A stretch of DNA of 37,348 bases from GCA-020356105 sp964347475 (GTDB lineage: Bacteria; Pseudomonadota; Alphaproteobacteria; UBA8366; JADFVY01): positions 1-37,348 of the forward strand of contig CAYFYY010000040.1 of the NCBI GenBank assembly GCA_964347475.1, given 5' to 3'. Positions 24,957 through 32,871 of the stretch are shown here, one piece after another; within the stretch, counting starts at the first letter, position 1; every line of letters starts with the position of its first letter. Made by a program: the position numbers and the translations under genes. The notes beneath the pieces are model-generated. The model had not been told where the DNA came from and made no database searches. It worked only from the letters and a program-made list of their open reading frames with translations.

Positions 24957-25886
24957 ATGGCCGCCAGACCCAGGAAGATCGGCGTCATCGGCCTCGGCAA
25001 CATGGGCCGCGGCATCGCAAAGAACCTGATCAAGGCCGGCAACGACGTGTTCGCATGGGACATCGCCGAGCCGGCCCGGGCGCCGTTCCGGGAGTCCGCG
25101 ACGATCGCCGAGCCGCAGGAGATGGCGGCGAAGTGTGCGATGGTCATCTTCGTCGTCCCCGGCTCGCCCGAGATCGACGCCATGCTGTCCGGCCGCAACT
25201 CCATGCTGAAGGCGCCGCGCAAGGGCCTCGTGCTGTACGACTTCACCACGTCGGACCCCGTCTACACGAAGAAGCTCGCGCGCCGCGCCGCGCGCAAGGG
25301 CGTCGCCTATCTCGACGCCGGCATGACCGGCGGCGGCGCCAAAGGGGCCGACGAGGGCACGATGACGCTGATGATCGGCGGCGACGAGACGGTCTACCGG
25401 CGCACCGCGAAATGGCTGGCCCCGGTCGCCAAGACCCTCATCTATCTGGGGCCCAGCGGGGCCGGCCACACGATGAAGGTGGTTCACAACATGATCACCC
25501 ACACGAACTTCCTCGCCCTGTGCGAGGCCGCGCACCTCGCCCGCCGCGCCGGCATCGGCCTCGCCGACCTGATCGAGGTGTTCAACGCCGGCAACGCGCG
25601 CAGCTTCATCTCCGAGCGGCGCTTCCCGGACCACATCCTGTCCGACACCTGGGACGGCCGCTCACGCGTCTACAACCTGGCCAAGGACGTCGGCATGGCG
25701 GTCGCGCTGGCCGACAAGCTCGGCGCGACGGTGAACATCGGCCGCGACACCCTGGCCTATCTTACGGCGGCCGTGGACCAGGGCCGCAGCGACGACGACT
25801 TCACCCTGCTGTACCGGGATTTCGAGCAGCTGGGGAAGGCGTTGGCACGATCGGGCGGCAAGGCAACGGCGCGGCGGCGCAGCTAG
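24957..25886 (+). CDS. 3-hydroxyisobutyrate-dehydrogenase-family oxidoreductase
   Basis: This 309-residue protein has the N-terminal Rossmann motif GVIGLGNMGRGIAKNLIKAG and a substrate loop DAGMTGGGAKGADEGTMTLM, followed by GAGHTMKVVHNMI with the catalytic K174. The helical C-terminal domain (SRVYNLAKDVGMAVALADKL) completes the beta-hydroxyacid dehydrogenase layout. The family oxidises 3-hydroxy acids or reduces semialdehydes with NAD(P). In the substrate loop the usual DAPVSGG is DAGMTGG, so the substrate may differ from 3-hydroxyisobutyrate or tartronate semialdehyde. Some relatives are 6-phosphogluconate dehydrogenase-like. Confidence 0.9.
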   Translation: MAARPRKIGVIGLGNMGRGIAKNLIKAGNDVFAWDIAEPARAPFRESATIAEPQEMAAKCAMVIFVVPGSPEIDAMLSGRNSMLKAPRKGLVLYDFTTSDPVYTKKLARRAARKGVAYLDAGMTGGGAKGADEGTMTLMIGGDETVYRRTAKWLAPVAKTLIYLGPSGAGHTMKVVHNMITHTNFLALCEAAHLARRAGIGLADLIEVFNAGNARSFISERRFPDHILSDTWDGRSRVYNLAKDVGMAVALADKLGATVNIGRDTLAYLTAAVDQGRSDDDFTLLYRDFEQLGKALARSGGKATARRRS

Positions 25887-25981
25887 AGGCGGGCGGCTTG
25901 CCCTGCCCGGCCCGCCGGGCCGGCGCCGCGCGTGGAACGACCCCATGCGCTAGGGTTTTCCGCGGGTTTCCGAGGGGCCGT

Positions 25982-26671
25982 TCAGGCGCTGCCGCCACCG
26001 CTTTCGCGCGGTGCATCGCAGCGCGCGGCCACCAGGACCTCGGAGCAGATGCCGTAGCTGCAGCGCACCCCGTGATGGACCGTCTCCCAGAGTCGCGGGT
26101 CGAGGTAGCGGTGCATCGCGACGGGCCGGCAGCCGCCGAGCCAGTGCGGGCGCCGCTCGTGGATCCATTGCCACAGCCCGGCAACGGCGCGCGACCACGG
26201 CGTCGTGCCGAACGTCAGGCCGGCCAGGCACATCAGCCCGCCGGGCTGCAGCACCCGGTGCGCCTCGCCCAGCAGGGCGGCGATGTCGTCCTCGCTCAAC
26301 AGATCGGGCACGTAGGTCGAGACGACCCGGTCGAAACGCCGGTCGCCGCTCGGGATCCGTGGCGGGCCATCGGTTCGCAGCACCTGCACGCGGCTCGACC
26401 AGGGCTTAAGACGGGCCGTGGCCAGGCGCACCATCTCGTCGCTGAGGTCGAGGGCGAGGTAGGTCGCGTCCGCCGGCAGGACGCTGTCGAGCAGCCGCGC
26501 CGCCAGCCGGCCGGTGCCGCAGCCGAACTCGCACACCGCCGCCGCGCGCCCGAACTCCGCATGGGCGATCAGCGCGGCGACCGCCGGGTCCTCGTAGAAC
26601 GCCTGGCGGTCCTGCCGCGCCCCGAAGCGGTCGTAGAACCGCTTCGCCTGGTCATAGGACAGCGTGCCCAT
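25982..26671 (-). CDS. Class I SAM-dependent methyltransferase
   Basis: This 229-residue protein has the AdoMet-binding motif I VCEFGCGTGRLAARLL, the acidic end of strand 2 in YLALDLSDEMVRLA, and motif III RVLQPGGLMCLAGLTFG. It starts MGTLSYDQAKRFYDRFGARQD, typical of small-molecule methyltransferases of the UbiE/BioC kind. The acceptor is unknown. It converges on the dehydrogenase gene and diverges from the lipoprotein hydrolase gene; an FNR-type box lies about 117 bp upstream of its start. Confidence 0.88.
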   Translation of the reverse strand: MGTLSYDQAKRFYDRFGARQDRQAFYEDPAVAALIAHAEFGRAAAVCEFGCGTGRLAARLLDSVLPADATYLALDLSDEMVRLATARLKPWSSRVQVLRTDGPPRIPSGDRRFDRVVSTYVPDLLSEDDIAALLGEAHRVLQPGGLMCLAGLTFGTTPWSRAVAGLWQWIHERRPHWLGGCRPVAMHRYLDPRLWETVHHGVRCSYGICSEVLVAARCDAPRESGGGSA

Positions 26672-26787
26672 GGCGGTCCTCCACCGGGGCGGGTCGCAGG
26701 GATTGTCTACCCGCTCCGCGGCGACGGCAAGTCTACCAAAAGCGCCGCAGGAAACGGGGCGGCCGTGCCGGCCGGACGCGCCGTGTC

Positions 26788-26801
26788 TTGATCCAGGTCA
26801 A
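26788..26801. promoter_or_regulatory. FNR/FixK-type box
   Basis: TTGATCCAGGTCAA matches the consensus TTGAT-N4-(A/G)TCAA. It lies about 95 bp before the hydrolase ATG at 26897 and about 117 bp before the divergent methyltransferase start. Activation of the rightward operon from about -41 would place the transcription start near 26836. Confidence 0.6.
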
Positions 26802-26896
26802 CCGTTCGGGGCTCGCAATGTGGCATGCTGGCGGCTCCGTGCCTGCGCCGTACGGCGGGTTTGCTCCTGCTGCGATGGCGCGAGGGGGACCGACCC

Positions 26897-27958
26897 ATGG
26901 CCGGACGAAGTGCGGCAGTCGTGTTGAGCGTGTTGGCGAGCGGGTGCGGGGACGCCATCCCCTGTTATCCGCCCTCCCATTTCGCGCCCCCGGCGGGCGC
27001 CCCCTACGCGGCCGAGGAGGTGCGAATCGCGACGCCGGCGGGGCATGTGCTGGCCGGGACGCTGACCGTCCCCACCCGGGGTGAGCCGCCCTTTGCGGCC
27101 GTGGTCCTGGTCTCCGGATCGCACGCCCAGAACCGCGATCACATGCAGAGCCGCCATGAGCCGGTGCGCCGCTACCGCCCGTTCCGGCAGATCGCCGACA
27201 CGCTGTCGCGGCGCGGCCTCGCCGTGCTCCGCCTCGACGACCGCGGCGTCGGGTGCTCGGGCGGCGGCCCGCTGCTGGAGGCGACCAAGGTCGAACGGGC
27301 CGACGACACGAAGGCGGGCCTTGCCTGGCTGCGCGGGCGGACGGAGATCGACCCAGGACGCCTCGGGCTGCTCGGCATCAGCGAGGGCGCCGATATCGCG
27401 CTGATCATCGCCGCGGACGACAAGGCGGTCGGCGCCATCGTCCTGATGGCGGCAACCGGCGCGAGGGGCTGGAAGGTCATCGAATCGCAGCAGCGCGCCC
27501 TGATCGAGAACGACGTGCTGACCGACGAGGAGCGGGCCGCGCGCAGCGCCGGGGCGGACGAAGATGCGATCCTGGAGGAGCGGATGAAGAACATCGTGCG
27601 GCCGGCCGCGCGCGGCGCCTGGGGGCGGTGGTGGCAGCATGCGCTGATCTGGGACCCGCTGCCGGTGGCGCGCCGGGTCGCAGGGCCGGTGCTGATCCTG
27701 CACGGCGAGACCGACAGGAACGTTCCGGTGGCGCATGCGGAGATTCTCGCCGCGGCCATCCGCGAGGGCGGCAACCGCGACGTGACGGTCCGCATCCTGC
27801 CCGGCCACAACCACCTGTTCCTCGAGGATCCCGACGGCTTCTTCCGGCGCTACGGCGAGCTGCTCGAGCACACCAACCAGCTTTCGGACGGCGTGCCCGC
27901 CCTGATTGCGGACTGGCTGGTCGCGCGGCTGGCGGAGACGGACGGGCGATCCGGCTGA
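26897..27958 (+). CDS. Exported alpha/beta hydrolase, possible lipoprotein
   Basis: From the ATG at 26897 (GAGGGGGAC upstream) the protein has 353 residues and starts MAGRSAAVVLSVLASGCGD, a short signal with a lipobox-like ASGC (alanine at -3 is less usual). The hydrolase core has VVLVSGSHAQNRD, RLDDRGVGCSGG, the nucleophile elbow GISEGA, the acid in LHGETDRNVP and the histidine in GHNHLFLE, so the triad is complete. This is the dienelactone-hydrolase or peptidase-S9-like esterase type. An FNR/FixK-type box precedes it, and a small membrane protein gene follows 32 bp later, probably in the same transcript. The substrate is unknown. Confidence 0.85.
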   Translation: MAGRSAAVVLSVLASGCGDAIPCYPPSHFAPPAGAPYAAEEVRIATPAGHVLAGTLTVPTRGEPPFAAVVLVSGSHAQNRDHMQSRHEPVRRYRPFRQIADTLSRRGLAVLRLDDRGVGCSGGGPLLEATKVERADDTKAGLAWLRGRTEIDPGRLGLLGISEGADIALIIAADDKAVGAIVLMAATGARGWKVIESQQRALIENDVLTDEERAARSAGADEDAILEERMKNIVRPAARGAWGRWWQHALIWDPLPVARRVAGPVLILHGETDRNVPVAHAEILAAAIREGGNRDVTVRILPGHNHLFLEDPDGFFRRYGELLEHTNQLSDGVPALIADWLVARLAETDGRSG

Positions 27959-27990
27959 ATGCAACTGCTTTTTTTGGGAGGATGAGACAT

Positions 27991-28257
27991 ATGGAACGAT
28001 TGAAGATCGTCCCGCTCGCCGTGGCGTTCGGCGCGGTCTGGGCGCTCGGCGTGCTGTTCCTCGCCATCGCGGCGGCGTTCGGCTGGGGCACGGCGCTGGC
28101 CGAGCTGCTGGCGTCGCTCTATCTCGGCTATGGCACGAGCCTGGTCGGCGGCCTCGTCGGCGGGCTGTGGGCGTTCGTCGACGGCGCCATCGCCGGCGCC
28201 CTGATCGCGCTGATCTACAACCTCGTGTCACGAATCGGGGCGACGAAGCAAGCGTGA
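27991..28257 (+). CDS. Small two-helix membrane protein (holin-like annotation family)
   Basis: This 88-residue protein begins MERLKIVPLAVAFGAVWALG, and has a hydrophobic first segment (about 6-33) and a glycine-rich second one (TSLVGGLVGGLWAFVDGAIA, extending to about residue 80). GGAGG lies nine bases before the ATG at 27991; an in-frame ATG at 27982 sits too close to it. Homologues are often labelled bacteriophage holin, but no phage genes are near. It probably belongs with the upstream lipoprotein hydrolase under the same FNR-type box. The function is unknown. Confidence 0.75.
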   Translation: MERLKIVPLAVAFGAVWALGVLFLAIAAAFGWGTALAELLASLYLGYGTSLVGGLVGGLWAFVDGAIAGALIALIYNLVSRIGATKQA

Positions 28258-28412
28258 GCCGTCGATATACGTGCCGACCCGTCGGCCCCCTGTGCGTGTG
28301 TCGATAACCATTCCTTCACCGGTCCGCCTGTAGAGTCCGGCGCGCGGGGCCGGGCGCCTTGCCGCGGCGGCACCGGCGGCACTGCCAGACCGGAACGACA
28401 CAGGGGAAAGCC

Positions 28413-29189
28413 ATGACGTTGCACACGAGAGTCGCGCGCCTCGCGGCGCTGATCGCGATCCTCGCGGGCGCCGGCGCCTGCGGATCCACGGACTTCAAGG
28501 CCGACGCGTCCGGAGTCGACGCGATCCGCACCGTCGCCATCGTCTCCTTCGCGGTGCCGAAATACATCACCGAGAAGCACGGCGGCAGCAATTTCGGCGG
28601 CTGGAGCGGCGTCGCCCAGACCATCACCAAGTACTCGACCGGCGGCGAGACCCTCGGCAACGGCAAGGCGGCGGCGCGCGAGGCGGCGGACGGCTTCATC
28701 GCGGCGATGGCTGAGAGCGGCCGCTGGCGCATCGTGCCGCTGGACGAGGTGGCGCGCAACGAGGAGATCCGCGGCATGGCCCGGCTCTACGATCAGAACA
28801 TGAACGGCCGCATGGCCGGCGTCGACGGGCTGCCGGTCATCCGCCTGCGCATGGATTCGGCACCCTCGGAATACGCCCGCCGGGCGGCCTTCGTGCTGGG
28901 CGTCGACGGCGTCATGATGGTGGAGATGAGCGACATGGAATACGTCCGCCACGGCAGCATCGCCGGCACCGGCCTTGCCAAGGCGCGCGCCATCGGCGTG
29001 TTCGTGCTGTACGACCGCGAGGGCAACCCGGTGTGGGAGTCGCGCACCGCGCTCGGCAAGACCGAGGCCACAGCGCCGATGGTCGGCGGCGTCGTCATCC
29101 GCTCGAAGACGCCGGAGCTGCACCGCAGCGTCGGCGAGGGCGTCGCCGACGACCTGCTGCGGCGCTACGCGAAGAAGGCGCGGGGGTAA
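28413..29189 (+). CDS. Putative lipoprotein of unknown function
   Basis: The 258-residue protein starts MTLHTRVARLAALIAILAGA, followed by a lipobox-like GACG with a cysteine near residue 23. The mature part has RTVAIVSFAVPKYI, a Gly/Ser-rich loop, GVDGVMMVEMSDMEYV and KARAIGVFVLYDREGNPVWE, alternating strands and helices that faintly recall CsgG/TolB-like lipoproteins. It ends with a basic helix (DDLLRRYAKKARG). AGGGGAAAG precedes the ATG. I cannot name a family. It stands alone, convergent with the DapA-like gene. Confidence 0.75.
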   Translation: MTLHTRVARLAALIAILAGAGACGSTDFKADASGVDAIRTVAIVSFAVPKYITEKHGGSNFGGWSGVAQTITKYSTGGETLGNGKAAAREAADGFIAAMAESGRWRIVPLDEVARNEEIRGMARLYDQNMNGRMAGVDGLPVIRLRMDSAPSEYARRAAFVLGVDGVMMVEMSDMEYVRHGSIAGTGLAKARAIGVFVLYDREGNPVWESRTALGKTEATAPMVGGVVIRSKTPELHRSVGEGVADDLLRRYAKKARG

Positions 29190-29213
29190 ATAAACGGCGG
29201 GCCGGAGCTTCCC

Positions 29214-30137
29214 TCACCCCGCCTTTCTCTCGCCCTCCGCCGGCAGCATGCCGGCCGCGGCGAGGACGGCGTCGCATTTCGCCATCACCTCGGGCGCGGC
29301 CGGGACCATGGGCAGGCGGTGCTCGTTCGTTTCCAGAAGACCCATGCGCATCATCATGTATTTCATGGGGATCGGGTTGGTGTCGAAGAACACCGACCTG
29401 TTGAGCTCCCACATCGCATCGTGGAGGCGCCGCGCCTCCGCAAGCTCGCCGGCCCACACCGCCTCGCAGATCGCCGCGACCCGCGAAGGCGCCATGTTGC
29501 CGACCGCGTTCATCAGCCCGCAGGCGCCGACCGCCATCATCGGGAACGAGAGCTCCTCGAGACCGACGAACACCTTCCAGTCCGGCCCGAATTCCTGCAG
29601 CGTCTCGGTGACGAACGCAAGGTCGTTGACCGCGTGCTTCATGCCGACGAGGTTCGGCGCCCGCTCGCGGATCGCCTTGCAAGTCTCCAGAGTCACCGAG
29701 ACCGCGGTGCGCCCCGGGATGTGGTAGATCATCACCGGCAAATCGGTGCGGCCGGCGAGGTCGACATAGTACTCGACGAGGCCGCGCTGCGGCGGCTTGA
29801 TGTAGTAGGGCGTGACGATCAGCAGCGCGTCGGCCCCCGCCTTCGTCGCCTGCTCGGTCAGCTGCACGGTCTCCGCATGCGACTGCGAGCCGGTGGCGGC
29901 GACCACCGGCACGCGGCCGGCGACGGTCTCGAGCGCGACCTCGACCAGCGTCATGCGCTCCTCGGTCGTCAGCGTCGCCGGCTCCGCCGTGGTGCCGTTG
30001 ACCAGCACCCCGTGGGAGCCTTCCGCCACCTGGCGCTCGATGAGCCGGGCGTAGGTGTCGTAGTCGACCGCGCCGTCGCGGAACGGCGTGATCACCGGCG
30101 GGATCGAGCCCTTTATGTCGGCGAGCGCGAAGCCCAT
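29214..30137 (-). CDS. Dihydrodipicolinate-synthase-family aldolase/lyase
   Basis: This 307-residue protein is a DapA-type TIM barrel with Schiff-base K167 (LVGMKHAVND) and Y138 (MIYHIPGR). The pyruvate-carboxylate loop is NGTTAEPATL, where true DapA has GTTGE, so a lysine-pathway role is doubtful. Members of this kind handle 2-oxo acids such as those from sugar acids or aromatic ring cleavage. It is the last gene of a leftward run (AhpD-like, bicupin, this), with two bases between the bicupin stop and its start. The product of the bicupin is therefore a plausible source of its substrate. Confidence 0.88.
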   Translation of the reverse strand: MGFALADIKGSIPPVITPFRDGAVDYDTYARLIERQVAEGSHGVLVNGTTAEPATLTTEERMTLVEVALETVAGRVPVVAATGSQSHAETVQLTEQATKAGADALLIVTPYYIKPPQRGLVEYYVDLAGRTDLPVMIYHIPGRTAVSVTLETCKAIRERAPNLVGMKHAVNDLAFVTETLQEFGPDWKVFVGLEELSFPMMAVGACGLMNAVGNMAPSRVAAICEAVWAGELAEARRLHDAMWELNRSVFFDTNPIPMKYMMMRMGLLETNEHRLPMVPAAPEVMAKCDAVLAAAGMLPAEGERKAG

Positions 30138-30139
30138 GC

Positions 30140-31228
30140 TCAGCCCGCCTTGCGGTTGGTCTGGAAGCCCTCATGCGCGCCCAGCACGACGGCCGGGTGC
30201 TTCAGGTTCTCCTGCCACAGGAGGCTTTCCATGATGATGTTGAGCGGCTGGTCCTGGACCGTCAGCTCGTACACCGGCTCGTCGTGCGAGGCGTGGTTGT
30301 GGATCGCCCAGCCCGGCGCCGACAGCATCAAGTCGCCGGCCTTCCACTCCACCGTCTTGCCCTCGACCGTGCTGCGCCCGGTGCCGTGGAAGTAGTAGTT
30401 GATGGCGGCCGAGACGTGGCGGTGCGGCCGGTCGACGATCTTCGGCGGACGGATGGTGATGGTGGCGAAGAAATTCGGCGTGGTGCCGTTTGTGCGCCCG
30501 GTCATCGGGTTGTACATCAGGTACAGGCGGCGGCCGATATAATCCTTGCCGAGGGCCGAGAGCTTGTCGAGGTGCTCCTTGACGTCCGGCCACGGCCAGT
30601 GCAGCGCCTTCGATTCCACCGAGGGCGGATTGATCAGGATCTCGTACGGCATCAGCCAGGCACCGTCGTCGTTGAGCTGGAAGGTGCCGAACGGGCTCTT
30701 GCGGCGCGGATCGTCGGCATCCGCCTTGTCCTCCTCGACCGCCTCGACGAGCGGCGGGTTCTCCTCGACGATGTGGACGTTCATCTTCTCCAAGAGAGCG
30801 GCGTTGGAATAGGTCAGCCGCACCTGCAGCTGATCGGTGTCGTTGTGGTGGGTGTAGGTGTGGAACGACGGGTGGTTCCAGACGTCGTACTGGCCGAAAT
30901 GGATGCGCCTGCCGTTGACCACCGAATAGCCGGAGCCCTGGATGCAGAAATTGACCTGGGTCGAGTTGTGGCGGATCGGCGCCGAGCTCTCGCCGGGCTT
31001 GAGGACCGAGAGCGTGACCTGGATGCCCGGCGCGAGGCCGAGGCCCGGCTCGGTCGCCATCGGGTGGACGATCAGCGACTGGCGGCGGCCGTCGGCCGGC
31101 TTGTCGATGCTGGCCAGGCGCTCGATCTCGGCGTCGATGTCCTCCTTCGGAATCACGATCGACTCCCAGAACTCGGCCTGCTCGTGGCTGTGGTTGCAGC
31201 GGTCGACGAAGACGCTGTTGCTGGTCAT
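30140..31228 (-). CDS. Gentisate-1,2-dioxygenase-like bicupin
   Basis: The 362-residue protein has two cupin domains. The N-terminal one has APIRHNSTQVNFCIQGSGYS and the C-terminal one DRPHRHVSAAINYYFHGTGR, with HxH and later H (WAIHNHASHDEPVYEL). AAGGAGG lies eight bases before the ATG at 31228. Gentisate, salicylate and 1-hydroxy-2-naphthoate ring-cleaving dioxygenases have this layout and length. In the N-terminal domain the metal pattern is less regular (RHNS), and which domain holds the iron is not clear. It lies between an AhpD-like gene and a DapA-like gene, so it probably opens an aromatic or related ring whose product is then split. Confidence 0.8.
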   Translation of the reverse strand: MTSNSVFVDRCNHSHEQAEFWESIVIPKEDIDAEIERLASIDKPADGRRQSLIVHPMATEPGLGLAPGIQVTLSVLKPGESSAPIRHNSTQVNFCIQGSGYSVVNGRRIHFGQYDVWNHPSFHTYTHHNDTDQLQVRLTYSNAALLEKMNVHIVEENPPLVEAVEEDKADADDPRRKSPFGTFQLNDDGAWLMPYEILINPPSVESKALHWPWPDVKEHLDKLSALGKDYIGRRLYLMYNPMTGRTNGTTPNFFATITIRPPKIVDRPHRHVSAAINYYFHGTGRSTVEGKTVEWKAGDLMLSAPGWAIHNHASHDEPVYELTVQDQPLNIIMESLLWQENLKHPAVVLGAHEGFQTNRKAG

Positions 31229-31280
31229 GGCGGATCCTCCTTTCCCGATATCTTCTGTCGCGGCGATCCCGGCGCCGCGT

Positions 31281-31844
31281 TCATGGCGTCGCGGGCGCGG
31301 CCTCGAAGATCGACGGCGCCGGCGGTGCGAGCCCGAGGCTGTTGACGATGACGGCATGGCACGCGTAGCGGCCGACCAGCATGAGGTAGGCGATCGCCGG
31401 CTTGTCGCCGATCGCGTCCACGAGCCGGTCGAACAGGTCCTGCGCCGCCGCCCAGTCGCGGGCCAGCGCCGCCAGGGCGAAGCGCTGCGCCAGCGTCTCG
31501 TCCTCGCTCAACGCCGTCGCCGCGTCCGGCGCCAGCGCGTTGACCTCGCGGATCCAGTCGCGCGCGAAGCCCAGCTTCTCGGCCAGCCGTTCGTGCTGGT
31601 TGCGCTCATAGGCGTTGTTCATGAAGCCGGCCACCGTCAGCGCGCCGACCTCGGTGAGGTTCTGCGGCAGCTCGTGTTTCAGCGCCTCGGTCATCTCGAT
31701 GAACGGCACCAGGATGTCGGGCGCGTGCGCCATCACCTTGAAGAACTCGCCGAGATAGTTGAGGCGCTTGACCCGCGGCTCGAGCAGCGCGGCCAGCCGC
31801 GGGTCGAGCTGGTCGAACTCGAGCCGCGCGATCTTCGCACTCAT
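31281..31844 (-). CDS. AhpD/carboxymuconolactone-decarboxylase-like protein
   Basis: This 187-residue helical protein has the family's EFFKVMAHAPDILVPFIEMTEAL and the segment VGALTVAGFMNNAYERNQHERLAEKLG. In AhpD the latter holds a CxxC; here it is AYERNQH, without cysteines, so peroxidase activity is unlikely, while the histidine and glutamate fit the decarboxylase branch. It is the first gene of the leftward operon with the bicupin and DapA-like enzyme and diverges from ubiX. A role in decarboxylating a ring-cleavage product is possible but not shown. Confidence 0.8.
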   Translation of the reverse strand: MSAKIARLEFDQLDPRLAALLEPRVKRLNYLGEFFKVMAHAPDILVPFIEMTEALKHELPQNLTEVGALTVAGFMNNAYERNQHERLAEKLGFARDWIREVNALAPDAATALSEDETLAQRFALAALARDWAAAQDLFDRLVDAIGDKPAIAYLMLVGRYACHAVIVNSLGLAPPAPSIFEAAPATP

Positions 31845-31888
31845 GGCGATGCCTCTCTCCTACCCGTACCGCCCGGCACGTTCTTAAG

Positions 31889-31935
31889 TTCCTGGAATCG
31901 CGGGTTGTTGTTGAATTCCGCGCGTCCGCCAGGAA
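31889..31935. promoter_or_regulatory. Nested inverted repeat between divergent operons
   Basis: TTCCTGG (31889-31895) pairs with CCAGGAA (31929-31935), and inside it GGAAT pairs with ATTCC. It lies in an AT-richer gap of 241 bp between the divergent AhpD-like and ubiX genes, where an operator would be expected. The regulator is not in the window. Confidence 0.3.
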
Positions 31936-32085
31936 ATATATCGAAATCGAAGCATTTTCGCCACCGCAAATGGCCGGGGACCGGTCGGACGCGCGGTGGC
32001 GGGCGCGGCGGCGGGCGGAAATGCAGGGCTGAACATCGCAACGAATCCCGTGTAGGATCGGCCGGGCTGGCAAGGACAAGGGCAC

Positions 32086-32664
32086 ATGGCGGACAGGCTG
32101 ATTATCGGCATCACCGGCGCCTCCGGCGCCATCTACGGCATCCGCGCGCTGCAGGTGCTGCGCGCGGCCGGCGGCATCGAAACGCACCTGGTGCTGTCCG
32201 GTGCGGCCCGGCAGACGATCGTCGCCGAGACCGACATGTCGGCCTCCGACGTCACCGCGCTCGCCGACGTCGTGCACAACGACAAGGACATCGGCGCCTC
32301 GCTGTCCAGCGGCTCGTTCCGCACCCGCGGCATGCTGATCGCGCCGTGCTCGGTCAAGACCATGGGCGGGCTCGCCAACTCCTACGACGACACCCTCGTC
32401 GTGCGCGCCGCCGACGTGTGCCTGAAGGAGCGCCGCCGCGTTGTCCTGCTGCTGCGCGAGACGCCGCTGCACGCGGGGCACATAGAGATGATGGCGAGGG
32501 TCACCCGCGCCGGCGCCATCGTCATGCCGCCGGTGCCCGCCTTCTACCACCGGCCCGGGAGCATCGACGATATCGTGAACCAGACCGTCGGCCGGGCGCT
32601 CGACCTGTTCGGCATCGACGCCGGCATCGTCAAGCGCTGGAAGGAGGACGGCGGCAAGAGCTAG
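32086..32664 (+). CDS. ubiX: UbiX/Pad1-type flavin prenyltransferase
   Basis: The 192-residue protein makes prenylated FMN, the cofactor of UbiD-type decarboxylases. Its flavin-binding start is IIGITGASGAIYGIRAL; other family motifs are SGSFRTRGMLIAPCSVKTMG, LLLRETPLHAGHIEMM and MPPVPAFYHRPGSIDDIVNQ. All are well kept and the length is usual. No ubiD gene is in the window. Its position opposite the bicupin/AhpD operon suggests that it serves decarboxylation in aromatic-acid catabolism, rather than or as well as ubiquinone synthesis. Confidence 0.95.
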   Translation: MADRLIIGITGASGAIYGIRALQVLRAAGGIETHLVLSGAARQTIVAETDMSASDVTALADVVHNDKDIGASLSSGSFRTRGMLIAPCSVKTMGGLANSYDDTLVVRAADVCLKERRRVVLLLRETPLHAGHIEMMARVTRAGAIVMPPVPAFYHRPGSIDDIVNQTVGRALDLFGIDAGIVKRWKEDGGKS

Positions 32665-32731
32665 TACATGATCCGTCAAGATGAGTCGGAGCCGGCGTTC
32701 GCCGGCACGTTTCGTTTGTCCCCCTCCCCCT

Positions 32732-32807
32732 GCCCCCTCCCACCAAGGGAGGGGGTTAAGTTATTGTCATGACTGAAATATTACCCCTCCCCCTTGATGG
32801 GGGAGGG
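32732..32807. repeat. Two related GC-rich palindromes between convergent genes
   Basis: CCCCCTCCC-ACCAA-GGGAGGGGG (32732-32754) and CCCTCCCCC-TTGAT-GGGGGAGGG (32785-32807) are two nine-base stems of the same type, separated by an AT-rich stretch. A third relative occurs at 9113-9138. They fall between the convergent ubiX and MFS genes and may terminate both transcripts. The family seems to be dispersed in the genome. Confidence 0.7.
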
Positions 32808-32871
32808 CAGGGTGGGGGTGGGACTCACTGTCTCAACGGGGGAAGTTGGGTCTGAATCGCAGGACACGGCG

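Noticed and set aside
27991..28257. Holin-like protein as a sign of a prophage
   Set aside because: No lysin, capsid, integrase or other phage gene is near, and the gene follows an ordinary hydrolase; the name reflects only the family label.
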